DNA of 64,000 bases from Micropterus salmoides (GCF_014851395.1 NW_024040152.1:15154308-15218307), one strand, 5' to 3'; numbered from the stretch's first letter, positions 1 to 11,887 are shown. The notes: generated by a model not told the origin, from the letters alone. Program-made: numbers and translations.

Positions 1-203
1 AGATACTGGAAGACGTTTCGTCCCTCATCCAAAGGACTTCTTCAGTTCTGACTGACTGGCAGGGAAACTCAGCTACTTGGATGACAACTTGGATGAGGGA
101 CGAAACGTCTTCCAGTATCTTCAACCAAGTCCAGTTGCCCTTGATTTTAACCTTCGTTGGATAACTATGACCTGGATGACTGAGAATCTTCATAGACATC
201 TAG
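1..203. repeat. Dispersed hairpin repeat, copy 1
   Basis: Bases 1-32 and 89-120 form a perfect 32-bp inverted repeat around a 56-bp loop, so the segment could fold as a hairpin. Bases 91-197, read on the minus strand, match 25980-26086 on the plus strand with about three differences in 107 bases. This is therefore one of two near-identical copies of a dispersed family in opposite orientation. No coding capacity is visible and I cannot assign the family with certainty. The copy touches the window edge and may extend further left. Confidence 0.8.
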
Positions 204-3200
204 TTATTAATTTAGTTAGGCAACAAGGGTAGTAGACAAATAAGCTTGTAATAAATTTGTAATTGCAAGGAGGAATGTGTTTTTGAAGGAAGGAAGAAAA
301 TTATCAACTGAAGACAGAGAATGGCAGTACACCACCTTACATGTTAAAGGCAGTCAGGCAGGTGAAGTTGAAGAACAAATCAATCAGAAGTACAGCTAAG
401 GATTTTGACATAAGCCGCTGACATCTCTTTTGGCCTCATCTATGTGGAGCCATTTTCATACAGTATTCCAAAGAAGACGTGGTTTAAGTTTAACACCACA
501 TCTGTTCCCATTCTGCAGCATTACATTCAATTACCATAGATCTATTTGCACTCCAGAGAACGTTTGATTTTAAAGTTCAAAGTAAAGAGGTTAAAGTGTG
601 CTCTGCCAACATTTTTGTTTTTAATTAAATTATTTATTTTCCAAATTCTCTAGGCTTGAGTGTTGATGGATTTAATTTTTTAATTCTGGTTACAATTTGA
701 AATTGAAATCAATATTCACAATTAAGTGTTCTAACTGTTTGATAATCCAGTGTGACAACCTACCCAATGCAGTATGACAATTTACCTGCCGATGGGGCAA
801 ATTGTCACAAGTGCACACTCTCTATTTAACAGTCTAAAGATCCATAATGAGATAAGATAGGAAGACATAATGAATACAAAACTTCTGCCCAAGACTTCAT
901 TCTTTCATTTGGTATGACATTTGTACCATTGTGTACGGTGCTCAGTAAATGTTAGACAGTGTGAAAAGTGTGAAAACATACCCTGCTCTCCCCTACACGG
1001 CGTTTATACATGAGGCCCAAGATCTCCGCCTGCTGCCTCTTCTCTCCCTTCCAAACATTAGCTAACTTCCAGTCAGTCAACAGACATAAAGTTGTTACCG
1101 TAATGCAGAGTTAAAAAACCCCCAACAACAGCTCACTGCTCTGAAACTCTTGCTCCAGTCCATGTTGCTAAACTAGGGTGTGTTTCCCCTACAACCATGG
1201 AAGGTCGCATTGAACTATCTTGGCACGATGCAGGGGTGTTTCCAGGCTCTGGAAACATTGGGGGCTTAGCCCATCCCAGAAATCTTTCATGTTTTCACCC
1301 CCCACCCCCCATTGCTGTCTACCCAAAGTACTTTATAAAGCCACAGTAAATTATATATAGCCTACATTTATTATGATTTTTATAATTTCTACTGATAATA
1401 ATTAACACTGATAATATTAATTAAGGGAGTCTGGGGGTCCTCCCCCGGAAAAATTTGGGCTTTAAAAACTTTAAACACTAAACTCCTGCATTCTGGTGAA
1501 TTTTTTTGCACCAATTTATTGAGGAAATGTCTGAGGTGACAATTTAAAATAAAAAAAATATAGTGTAATATAATGCACTAAGGCTGTCAGGCATTCTGTA
1601 TTGCTGTCAGATATGTTTCTCCTGTAGACCAACCTTTCTCATACAATTTAATCCCAGCTGAGTCTACATACATGCAGGCATGTCTGAAGTAGCCTAAAGT
1701 CTTTCTTAATGTGCATATGGCACTGTTTCACCTCAATGAAAAATTAGCTTAATTAATTTTAATTAAGTAAAATTTTCTGCACCAATTTATGGTGGAAATG
1801 TCTTTAGTTTTATAAAGGGAAGGACAAAATATAAGTGGCAGGTCATAATTCAGAATATAACAATAATAATAAATAAAAAACGCTGCGCTTGTCACTGTCA
1901 CTTTCTACCCAGCCGTCCAATCACAGTGCAGGAGGGGCGGTACAAACACCACACCGAGCATATCCGATCTTGAACGAAATGATGTGCATACTCGCCGAGG
2001 TGTTTCCTCATGAACCCACGTACTGTGCTCTCATGTTTCAGCCTTCTCTTCATGCAGAGCAAGGGCCAGAGCAAGTTGGCCTACGTACTTTGTGGTGACA
2101 TTTTTACATTCACTAAAATTAAGTAGGCTACCCTACTTGCAGCACATCACCTCCACGGAAATTATGTATCATAGCAACCACAGCGTCTCGAAAAAAAACA
2201 CTGCGCCTCCAAAATGCACTCTAGCGCTCCCAGCTAGGCGTTTTCAGAAGAGCAGGTGGCGTTTTCAGCTGGCAGAAAACGCTTTGGTGGACACAGGCCC
2301 TTAGAGATGTGATTGGGCCAGCCCAATGTCAGTATTGACCTATGCTTTATGGGACGATCGTTGTGCATTTTTTTATTAAAAAAAATAATTTCACTTGTAA
2401 CCTATTCGATGAGACGAGAGCACTGTTCATCACCAGAGAAAGAAAACCGACACTGAAAACACTGATGATCAGACAGAAATATCACCACGATTCCACACAA
2501 ATGTCCACCTTTAAAGTGCAGCTCACAGCCGCTTCAGAGGGAATGAGGCATACTGGAAACAGTGAAACAGTAGTGTCTCACAGCGAGGGGGACAGAGACA
2601 GCAGCACACAGAGCGTCAGGTGTCTGTGTCGCGGTCAGGTGTCATGATATTGTCTCACTACTTTGCGGTGACTGTCAACAGTTTGTGTTAATACATTGAC
2701 TAGACATTGACCGACAACATTTAAATGTAGGCTATTGATTACAATTTTGCTAGAGACAATTCAGAAGTTGCGGACAAGCCCTGAAGCTGTGAGCATTGTG
2801 CTCTCTCTCTCTCTCCTCACGTGCTTAAGCTTGATTTATACTCCTGCGTAGGGTCTAGCCAGGCATTTATACATGTGTGTCCGTGTGAATGGAGGTAAAA
2901 TTGTAAACGTGCAGCTGGTGTAGCCTTTTCAAATGTTATCAACCGAATGGATCACATTCTGATAATGAAACGAGTCATTTCGCTCGGGTTGTGATGGTCA
3001 CATATATTGATCAACCTGTTACAGCCGCCGTTTTGGCCGCTAGTAAAAGTTACTTCAAAGCATGGGCACTTCCTGTCGGCTCGGAGGCATTGCGAGGCTT
3101 CCAAGCCAACCAATCACAGAGCTTACGGTCCGTGTCGACTCGATGTGTAGTTACATTTTTGAGGAGGTGCACGTCAGGCTACGCCGTAGGTGACGGTGTA

Positions 3201-3590
3201 GGGTAGGGGGCTACATTTTTTTTGAACCAATGTAGTTCAAACTAACATGTTTCCAAGTGTGTTCGTCTGACTTTCACAGCACGAAACTCACAAAAACGTC
3301 ATATTCTGCCTAAATATGTCAGTTGTCACCGATATTAAGTGACATTATTATGCTAACTTATTAAGCTTTTTATATTATAGGCATACCGACAATAACAAGA
3401 AAATCAACAATATAGTAAATAATATAGCCTAACCTAATCATTTTATTTAGCTTAACTATAGGCTATAACTTAGAAGAAAAACATGATTACAAGACAAATA
3501 GTTTCAATAGGCTAGGTTTAACCTGCAAGTATCTTCGCGTCAACACTTTAACACTGTAATCAATCCCTTGGCCACAAATGATCTAGGTCT
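204..3590. other. Gene-free repeat-rich spacer
   Basis: No gene is supported here. Open frames are short and resemble no family I know. The region looks like layered old transposon debris: a roughly 30-bp motif centred on GCACCAATTTAT occurs near 1508 and again near 1780 with divergence. C-rich and G-rich segments lie at 1300-1315 and 1430-1450. The 2820-3230 stretch has the composition of a non-autonomous DNA element. A short CT microsatellite lies near 2800-2815. Confidence 0.5.
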
Positions 3591-3596
3591 TGACAA

Positions 3597-3675
3597 TAGC
3601 TCAGTGCGATAAGTGGCTGAGCTCAGGAGTGTAGTCTATTGAGACAGACAGGGGTTCGACTCCTGTGAGCTCTCG
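3597..3675 (+). repeat. tRNA-like segment, possible SINE head
   Basis: The sequence has an A-box-like TAGCTCAGTG near 3599 and a good B-box GGTTCGACTCC near 3654. The T-arm can pair as CAGGG/TCCTG around GTTCGAC. A 7-bp GAGCTCA/TGAGCTC pairing brackets the B-box part like an acceptor stem. The anticodon arm does not fold convincingly and the box spacing is off, so this is not a functional tRNA gene. A decayed tRNA-derived SINE head is the best reading; a chance pol III-like motif is the alternative. Confidence 0.35.
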
Positions 3676-3689
3676 ATTTATCTTGCAAC

Positions 3690-5115
3690 GAAAGCTCTCA
3701 GGGATTTATTCATTACAGTACTTTCATGAATTCTCTTTTTACATTTATGTTTGTAATGAAGACTAGAGAACACCCATCTTCCTCAGAGGCCTGGAAATAT
3801 AAATGAAGGTAATATTAAAAGCCTTGTCTTTACATTGTCATTTTGTCCTTTAACCTTAATACTGGGTGAGTAATATTACATTAAGTTATTGTGAACAGAT
3901 GGGTAATCTGTGAGAAAAACACCTGTTTTTCATAGATGGTCTACAGATGGGCTACTAAGTACGGTACTGAAATAATGCAACCCTTCTGATGATCTGACAA
4001 ATACATTTAAAAGTACATTAACAACTTAATTTAAAAATATCTTCACCTTAAATATGTTTGTACAGCAGGATTATCTAACGTTCCCTGCTTAAAACACATT
4101 ACATCTGCCTCCTAACACTGCCTTTTCTGCTTCAGAAAGTCACGAACTAAGCATCTAACCACAGGTCAGGAGCATCTAACCACAGGTCAGGAGCTGTAGT
4201 TTGAACTATGCAACTTACTAACAGTTGGTGCAAACGTACGTTGGAAGTATGGTTTCGGAGAACACGGGACACCTGCACGGCTTAAGGATGGTTCGTACCA
4301 TGTAAGTTACCAACTTAGTTACCTCCATAGTTCGAACGAGGGTTTTGGGAAACAGTTGCATCGCAAGTGCATAGTTCCAACCAAGGAGGTTGCTACCACA
4401 GTTAGCAACAATGCTTTTGGGAAATGCACCCCTGGTGAGGTGAACATATACAGCTGAACCGAAGCCGTGTTTACGGCTTCTCAGGACCCGCCCTACTCTG
4501 CTTCTGATTGGCTAGTAGTCCTTAACGACATACTGCGCATATGCAACTCCCAACAAAGATCTTATAGAAGAAGTGAGATGCATCCCTCCATAGTTAAAAG
4601 AAGCGTTCAACACACAGGGTGAAAAGGGGAGCTGCAGCAATGTGCAGTAGGACAAGAAATATGGTGGTTTTTGAAAATGAAACCATGTAAACCTGTTCTG
4701 GTACAACCCCTAAATAAGAATATGAACCTGTAAATTAGCATAATTTGACCAATTTAATAGAAAAATTAAGTGCTAATTTGTTTGTGATTTAAATTAATTA
4801 AACCAAATAGTTATTGACAAACATTTATTATATTCTTATTGAGGAAAATTATATTGTGATAATTATTATTGTTTTATTGCCCAGTCCTAGACACATATAT
4901 ACCCAAAACCAGGGCCAAATAAAACCAAAACCAGACTATGCATGGCTAAATAGCACTAAAACATCTGGCATCTTTACCAGGAATCAAATGTGGCAAAAAT
5001 GCCTCTGAGAACTGGAACATTGAGTTTTAATTCATTCTTTATCAGGTGTTTTTCATTTAAAATCTTAATTTGCCAAGAAATGAGTAAGCACAGCTGTCTG
5101 TAGTGCAGTAAAAAA
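3690..5115. other. Gene-free spacer downstream of the forkhead gene
   Basis: No coding exon was found on either strand, including the minus strand where the missing C-terminal exons of the forkhead gene would be expected. A 21-bp unit is repeated exactly in tandem at 4151-4171 and 4172-4192. The 4190-4440 stretch has internally repeated, partly complementary words and looks like a non-autonomous DNA element. A minus-strand AATAAA (TTTATT near 4824) could be a poly(A) signal for the forkhead gene. Confidence 0.45.
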
Positions 5116-5975
5116 TTATAGGGATTCAATGCCAGAATCACAAACTTGTACTTGCACTTTTGGTTGTTTGACATTTTGACAACATAGGTTTGATGGCTGA
5201 GTGAGTGAACTTAAACAACATACATCCTGCCTCTCCTCTTGCTCCTCTGGATAGGGACGTTTAGGCGCCCTCACTTGATTCACCTCTGGGGGTCCATCCA
5301 TCGTCCAATAGGAACCCTTGAAATACAGTACACGTTTCTATCTTTAGCTCTTTTAAGCAAACATTTTTCCATCACACATAATGCAAAAGCACAAATCTAC
5401 ATCATAGTAGTAACTCACCTTGCCGGGGTCGCTCTGTGGCCGAGGAACCTTCCTGAAGCATTTGTTAAGGGACAGATTATGCCGAATGGAGTTCTGTAGA
5501 GGACACAAAGTGACATAATGAAATTTATTATGCAAATAATATTAAAATGGTTACAAATCAACAAACCAACTACTTTAACCCTTTAGTAACAATGTTATTA
5601 CTATTCTAGTACACTGATTATATGTTGTTGTTCTACATTGCAGCTTACTTTCCATCCACGACCAGCTCGGCTGTAGTAGGGGAAAGTGTCACTGATCCAG
5701 GTGTAGATGTCATTCAAACTCAACTTCCTCTCAGGTGCAGCTGCTATTGCCATGGCGATGAGAGTGGCATAGCTGTGAGGGGGTTTCCCCTTGGAGTTTG
5801 AAAGGGAGGGGTCCGGCACAGAGGGTAGCAAGTCTCCCCTCTCCCTCGCTTGGTCTTTCTTCTTGTCCCTCTCCCCTCCTCCTCCTCCTCTCTCTCTCCC
5901 GGAGCGCAGGCTGCTGATTCCCAGCTGAGGTAGCCAGTCAATACTGGTGAGACTGGAGTCCAAGTCAGAGGACAT
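5116..5975 (-). CDS. foxj2: FOXJ2/FOXJ3-type forkhead transcription factor, short form
   Basis: Predicted nuclear DNA-binding transcription factor. Minus-strand exons: 5649-5975 (109 codons), 5419-5493 (25 codons), 5116-5316 (ends at a stop). Exon 1 has donor GTAAGC; exon 2 has acceptor CTACAG and donor GTGAGT. The N-terminus MSSDLDSSLTSIDWLPQL is the FOXJ2/FOXJ3 signature. The forkhead domain spans about residues 64-145, with recognition helix NSIRHNLSLNKCFRKVP at 110-126 and the GSYW wing motif. Residues 26-60 are Gly/Arg/Glu-rich linker. The model gives only 200 residues, whereas FOXJ2 and FOXJ3 exceed 500, and no C-terminal activation region is visible. A possible donor GTATGT after the codons for EERQD near 5231 could lead to exons I did not find; if so, the last 17 or so residues are intron read-through. 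The FOXJ2/3 family is secure; the exact paralogue and the 3' end are not. Confidence 0.75.
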
Positions 5976-6772
5976 CGTCTCTCTTTATCGCTGACCAGGG
6001 TCTGAGGGATCAGAAGAGGAAGTACTAAATCAACACGTCCTTTTACTTTTATGGTTTATTTTGGACACTGTTGACACAAACGCTGGTGAATGTTATAGTA
6101 GATCCCCCTCTGCTGTAATATAACACTCCCAGCCGTTCTGTTCCTGTACTCCCAACAAGCGTAAGTTACACACCACTAAATTCAGACACAAGACACTTCT
6201 GCTTCTCTGGAAACCATCCATTCACAAGCAGGAATACATTGCATGAATGTGACAGTAAATATGCGTCCATTCAACCTACATGTTCTATTTTCTGAGGAGG
6301 AAGAGTGACTTGCTTACCTCTCTGTAGCCACTCGAGGCCCAAGGCCTTAGAAAGTGTTAATATCTGATGTTGTCATCAGCTGTGCACAACTGCTGACAAG
6401 CCGGAGTCCGTCCTTGCCTTCAGATCTCTCTCTTCGGCATGCTGATCCCTACAAGGCCTCCAATCATTCCTTTGCTTTGTGAAAGTAACTTTGGACAAAT
6501 ACACACAAAAACTTATCGGAGAGCTTCCTTTTTCTCTCTCTCCCTCCCTCTCTCCTTCCCCTCCCTTTCTGGATATACCAGAGTTACGTCACACACCCCT
6601 CCCTCTTTGTGACATCACTCTCAGCACCCCGCCTCTGCCCGCTGGTCCCACCTCTTCACAGCTTCTCATAGCTTGAAATAGAAGCTTATGCAAAGTAACA
6701 ACCAAGTTTCACCTAAAACCGTTTCACAAACATCAACACAAAAGCACAAGCAGTACAAATTTTAATTATCAC
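5976..6772. promoter_or_regulatory. 5' flank of the forkhead gene
   Basis: This spacer separates the forkhead start codon (5975, minus strand) from the isoc2 poly(A) signal at 6773-6778. It presumably holds the forkhead 5' UTR and promoter. CRE-like words occur at about 6582-6592 (TTACGTCACA) and near 6610 (TGACATCA), beside a CT-rich tract at 6530-6565. No coding sequence is visible. The promoter role is inferred from position only. Confidence 0.4.
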
Positions 6773-6858
6773 TTTATTGAAGCACTTTCCCAGTATGTTG
6801 GAAGCGGTGAAATTCTGTACAGTGTATCTAAGCAACAGAGGGACACCTGATGGTCTCC

Positions 6859-9070
6859 CTACAGAGCGCTGAAGAAGGCGAGGAGGCCAGTGTCAGGGGA
6901 AGGTTGGGCCAAAAGCTTCTGGATCTGACAATAAAATTGAAAAGAATATATGCTGGTCACTTTCATTATTTAGGCTGGCAGCATAATCAGAATGAAATAC
7001 AACTTGAACTGTGAAAAGTGTACATTGCCCTAATTCTTTATTGCTCATATAGTGAATTTGCATTTGCAATTTTAGTATTAATATTATAGTATTATTTTGT
7101 ATATTTTTACATTTCTTTACTTTTTCTATATATATTTTTCTAAATTTATCTTTCTGTGTCCTGTTAAGCTCCAATATATACCTAGGCAAATTTCTCGTGT
7201 GTAAATGCACCTGGCAATAAACCCGATTCTGGTTTTGAAATCATTTTTGGCACATTTGCAAGAGCAAGATGGCAGCTTTATTCCTAAAAAACAGTTCAGT
7301 TTGATCACGGAAGTATGAAATCTCACTGTACCCTAGTATAAGGTGAAGTCCTTGACAAATTGACATGACTTGATTAGAATAAGGTCATCTGTAACTTGCC
7401 AGCAGTGTCTGTGATAAAGATTGTAGGCAGTGTATTTTTTTGGCAGCTCAGTAGCTGCAGTCTGCTGGCAGATTATTTGCAGCACAGTTTTTGATAGCAG
7501 TCTGAGGACATGCCAAAATTGCTTCTCCTCTAAAATATACTGCCAGGCTTATATTTATGACACATCTAAACAAACAAAAGTAATTCATGAGTGCAACAGA
7601 GAGCAGCTGTAGTAAGCACCTCCTTGAAGTTGGGGTGTTTAGCGCCTTGAACCAGCTGCAGCATAACAGCCTCTGTGGTGGTGAGGTACGCTCCGCTCTG
7701 CTTCAGTCGGGACAGAGCAAACAAACGGTCTGTCTGGCTGTGGAGGTAGACACAAAAGTAGTAACATAAATATGAGAGCTTCCAGACACACACACAATGG
7801 AAAAATGTATATTTAATGCAGGTGATAACAATGCTATATAGCAGAAAAAACATTGAATACACATACCTTCTAGATGAGACTGCATCCGCCACAATATGAA
7901 CCTCCATTCCCCTTTCAAGAAGGTCATATGCTGTGCACTGTGGAAAAGACAAAAAACAGAGATCATCATTAATGGAAACTGTAGAAGCCCTGTGGCACAA
8001 ATAATTACATTAACTAATAATAGCATAATAACTTAATAATAATTTTTCACAGCATCACCACCCTTACACTCAATTTTCTGGCCATCTGTAACTGCAATAA
8101 CTAATGATAAGAATATTAAATATAACACTTAACTACACTTTTAATCCATTTCAAATAAAGTTTGAGCAAGGAGCTTACAGTTATCTTTATGTTGTCTTCT
8201 TTGATGCTGAGAAGGTTATTTAAAAAGCCAAACAATTGTGTGGTCTTACTGCAATACAGGCGTGTGCTTCTATTCCACACAGAATAGCCTGTTTGGGGTT
8301 CCCCAGGGCCTGCAGCTCCTTCTCCACCTCCTCTATCATCATGGTAAATGAAGTTTTAGCATGAGCTGTCAAATCTGCTGCTCCCAGCTCGGGTACTGTG
8401 GGACCCAAGCCTTTAGGGTACTGCTCTGTCAAAACGGAGGGGATGCCCAGAACACGACTGGCCTGTGAGAAGGAGGAGTAAATAAAACATTTTTTTCCCA
8501 AGGCTGATAAACTTGTATGACTGAGATAGCTACGTGATGGTGAGTATTTCCAACCTCGAGCAATCTGGCTGCATTGCTGACAATGTTTGTGAATTGGAAG
8601 ATGTTGGGTCTGAACTTCTCCTGCATGTCACACAAGAAAAGCACTGCATCTTTGGTGGAGAGCCTACCGATACCTGCCACTGCAAGGTCACAGAAAACAA
8701 CAAATTGTGTTCACAATCATCAGAGAGATCATCAGAGAGATGCAAGGTACAGTTACAGTTAAAGTACAGAGGCTACTGAACATTAAAATAGACTTAAATA
8801 TAACAGAAGCTTTGAACAATAATGCTTAGTGGAAAACGGGTGCGAGTTGTGTCCAGTTAAGGAGGACAGAGGTTTGATTTGATTTGATTTATTGGGGTCT
8901 CCATTAACTGATGCAAAAAAGCATCAGTTACTAACTAGGTTAATTTCCTTGAAAGATACAACACTATTTCCTCCATGGTGTTGCCTGTTTTGATAGCGAT
9001 GAGACAGATTGATTTAAGCGACATTTGAGCGAACTTAAAGATAAGAAAGCTAGGACCAAGCTAACTTACT
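6859..9070 (-). CDS. isoc2: Isochorismatase domain-containing protein 2
   Basis: Small cysteine-hydrolase-fold protein of 197 residues; human ISOC2 is 205. Minus-strand coding exons: base 9070 (the A of ATG), 8555-8679, 8250-8462, 7867-7937, 7620-7737, 6859-6924; all phases agree. The isochorismatase triad is present: D18 in LFLCDMQEKF, K78 in AHAKTSF and C111 in GIEAHACI. Other family motifs are LTEQYPKGLGPTVPELG and KHPNFKE. The start codon is split: exon end ACACCA (donor GTAAGT) joins acceptor TTGCAG to give ACC|ATGG, an ideal Kozak context. A likely upstream noncoding exon ends at 9326 (donor GTTAGT) and splices to an acceptor at 9170-9172, so exon 1b is 9070-9169. The poly(A) signal is AATAAA at 6773-6778 on the minus strand, giving a short 3' UTR. 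The physiological substrate of ISOC proteins is not established. Identification is confident. Confidence 0.93.
8874..8945. repeat. Simple-sequence start of a dispersed repeat
   Basis: A (TTTGA)n run at 8874-8892 leads into a short segment containing TTATTGGGGTCTCCATTA, a type of repeat often seen in fish introns. The words GATGC and GCATC flank a poly-A as a small hairpin (about 8912-8929). It lies in the isoc2 intron that splits the start codon. Confidence 0.45.
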
Positions 9071-9380
9071 GGTGTTGCCTGAAGGGGGTGACAGGTTTAA
9101 CAGGAAAGTTAAACTGTCGGATTAAATTCCTGACAGTTTGCCACTTCCCATGTGACGCCTCCTGTTTAACTGGAAACCAACAGAAATGTACCAACTTTAC
9201 TCACAAGTGGGTATACAAGTGTTGAATAATGGACAAAAGGCATATCACAACCAAACAGACACCCAACATGCATTCGGCATGTAACAACTACGATATTAAC
9301 ATTTATAATCAAAGTCAAAACTAACCTTGCGTGCAGTTTAGGAGACACTAGAGACAGACAAGTTCTGCAGTCTTTCTATG

Positions 9381-9510
9381 ATGAACAGCGCTTTCCGGAA
9401 GTTTTGACCAATAGAATTACGTTTTTTAGAGATTGGCGTTTCTTTCAGCCAATAGCAGTCGGTGTTTACCTCCAATGTTTGGAAACTCTAACTAACCCAA
9501 AGCTGGGAAG
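9381..9510. promoter_or_regulatory. Bidirectional promoter between isoc2 and atg12
   Basis: The likely isoc2 noncoding first exon (minus strand, ending at 9326) and the atg12 start codon (9511) are divergent, with less than about 150 bp between their 5' ends. The gap holds an ETS-type TTTCCGGAAG at about 9392-9401, CCAAT boxes at 9408-9412 and 9449-9453, an inverted CCAAT (ATTGG) at 9432-9436, and no obvious TATA box. This is the usual composition of housekeeping bidirectional promoters. Transcription start sites are not visible in sequence. Confidence 0.6.
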
Positions 9511-11887
9511 ATGTCTGACAATGCAGAGTCCCCAACAGAAACGCAAAAAGAGGAGTCACAGCCACAGTCAGACGACTCGGCGACTAACGAAGAGAAAAAG
9601 AAAAGTAAGAACACGTAATATATCGAAAATTCTGCTCATTTAGCGAATAATAGCCATCTGTTTACGAGGAGTCTTGCTAGTGTATAGGAATAATTTCCGG
9701 GTGCATGACGTATTAGACAATTGACAGATATTTTAGCCAATAGGAATGCTGTTTTTTATTCCGTTTAGCCAATAAACATTTAGCTTTTCACTGCCGCTTT
9801 GGGACATGGCTAAAGCTAATGCTAATGTTTATGGCAATGTATCATCTTTTTGCTCATATAGGATAACGTTACATATTTTTCAGAGAGGATGGTCATTCCT
9901 ATAATTTATCAAATATATGTTACATTCATGTTAATAGCAACTTTGCATCTCCTACAGAGATTTATTAAGGCTTAGCTAACAAGCTCCGGTTAGCTTCAAA
10001 CTGTCTGCCCAGTTAACGTTAGCAGTTTATTAAGTTAAATATCTTGTTTCACGTTTTGGGGTTTTTTAAAAATACTTTTGTTCAGGAATTGAAAGAAATA
10101 CTCGACCTTTTTACATTTTCATTAACTATGTGTGATTCAGATTAAAGGTGAGTTATTTCAGTAAAATATATTGTCGACTTTTAAATTGATAGATGCTAGT
10201 GACAGTTTTGCGTGTTAATAACAACCCTAAGATTAAACCATCAAATCAGGGTCAACATGATATTGCATAATCTTTATAGAGTTGTCTGGCTAAATTTCTG
10301 ATCTATTAATATTCATAGGTATTACTATTTAAAACAAAAGTAATAAAATTACAGTAAATAAAAGACGCCTGCACATTGACTGACTGCGGTCAGATGTCCC
10401 ACAGATATATAAAAGATCACACACAATAAGAATGAATCAATACAGAAATCAATCAGGAAATTAAAATGATCAGAAGTGATTAAAGGGAAAGAACATTTGC
10501 ACAAAAAGAATTGTAGGCTATAACAATAAATGTGCAAAAGCCTCTCATACAGGCATGCAAGTCTGCAGTATTCTCTCTAATTTAACGCAGGGCAAGTTTA
10601 TTTCAATAGCATAATTCAACAGTGAGGTAATTCAGAGCACATCATCATAGATTTAGTTGTTCCACTGTGGTTACGCATATATGCGTCAGTGGATTCCACA
10701 TTTCTCCAGAAATTCCCCCAAACAGTTTCATGTTTAGATTTGCCTGGCACAGCCTGGATGGCAGCAGCAGCAGCAGTTTCACTTTCTATTTTCTCCATTT
10801 TTATAGTAGACGTGTTGCTGAAGGCTGTAGGAGACACTCCTATAATGAAAACAAAGAAGTGGGCAGTGGACAGGGGGAGGACGGTACAGTCCCTGTCTCA
10901 GTTCATCTCTCGCTTCCTCAAGCTTGAGGCCAATGAACAACTGGTAAGGAGAAGTTTGTACACAGACTTGTTCTTTCCCCAAAATCATGTCTTAGACACT
11001 TAGAAAACATGCTTTAGATCTTTAAATTCTTTACTAATAACTGCATCTATTTTTTGTTTTTTTCCAGTTCATTTATGTTAACCAGTCTTTTGCTCCCTCG
11101 CCGGATCAAGACGTAGGAATCCTATTTGATGTGAGTACATAAACACCTGTTTTAATGCCCTGTGACTAAAGGGTGTTGTGTACTTAGAGCTCATTTCCCT
11201 TAACCTAAAGAAGATAAAACAAAATTCTGCAATTGTGATTTCAAAAAGAAACAAACAGCAGATAAACACTTGTCACATTTTTTCTTCTTTGCATGAAAGT
11301 TCATTATTTGACCTTTGGGACAGTATGTGTAACAACATAATCTCACCTCCAAAGTCCACTTCCTGAGCTGTCAACCCCATCATCAACAAACAGATAAATG
11401 TACCATTCACTGATAAATACCATTAGTAAGCTCAGAGAAAGCTAGTAACTGGACCTTACACACAATCTTAAACCAAGTCTCAGGATCTCTTAGGCTTTAA
11501 TAAAATAATAGAATAGTAGCCTAATTGGCGATCCTTAGGGTCCTAGACCATTAAGGACCATGTGGAGCTTTGCCCAGCAGAGGGGGCAATAAGAGTGAAC
11601 TCTTGTTGTTACAAATGCAAAAAGTCCTTGACCACTGATTAATGTCTTGATAAGTAACAGCGAAGACCTCAAAGTCCAGAATTCACAGTGAACATTTGAT
11701 CATCCCACCGCTCTCCCTGCTTGGCAGGTCAGCATCAAATAAAGTTGTCATTCTTACTATTTTTTAAACATTTAACTTCATGTCTTGTTCTGTCTCTCTG
11801 TCTTTCTCTCTCTTTGTCTCTTTTCAGTCGTTTGGCAGTGATGGCAAGCTGGTTCTACATTACTGTAAATCTCAAGCTTGGGGTTAA
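9511..11887 (+). CDS. atg12: Autophagy ubiquitin-like protein ATG12
   Basis: ATG12 is the ubiquitin-fold modifier joined to ATG5 by ATG7 (E1) and ATG10 (E2). The ATG12-ATG5/ATG16L1 complex promotes LC3 lipidation on the forming autophagosome. Exons: 9511-9604, 10807-10943, 11068-11130, 11828-11887, totalling 117 residues. Splice sites are A|GTAAG, ATAG|TAG, CTG|GTAAGG, CCAG|TTC, GAT|GTGAGT and TTCAG|TCG, all in phase. Residues 1-30 are an acidic, Ser/Gln/Glu-rich disordered tail. The conserved domain begins at IDVLLKAVGDTPIMKTKKW and ends LVLHYCKSQAWG. The C-terminal glycine is the last codon before TAA, so no proteolytic maturation is needed, as in other ATG12s. The residue before FGSDGKLV is Ser, where I recall Cys in mammals. 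AATAAA near 12010 is a plausible poly(A) signal. Identification is very secure. Confidence 0.96.

Noticed and set aside
4151..4192. Tandem 21-bp repeat considered as a CRISPR-like or regulatory array
   Set aside because: Only two adjoining copies with no spacers; a simple local duplication in a vertebrate spacer.
7566..8000. 144-codon minus-strand frame
   Set aside because: It is two isoc2 exons joined by read-through of an open intron, not a separate gene.
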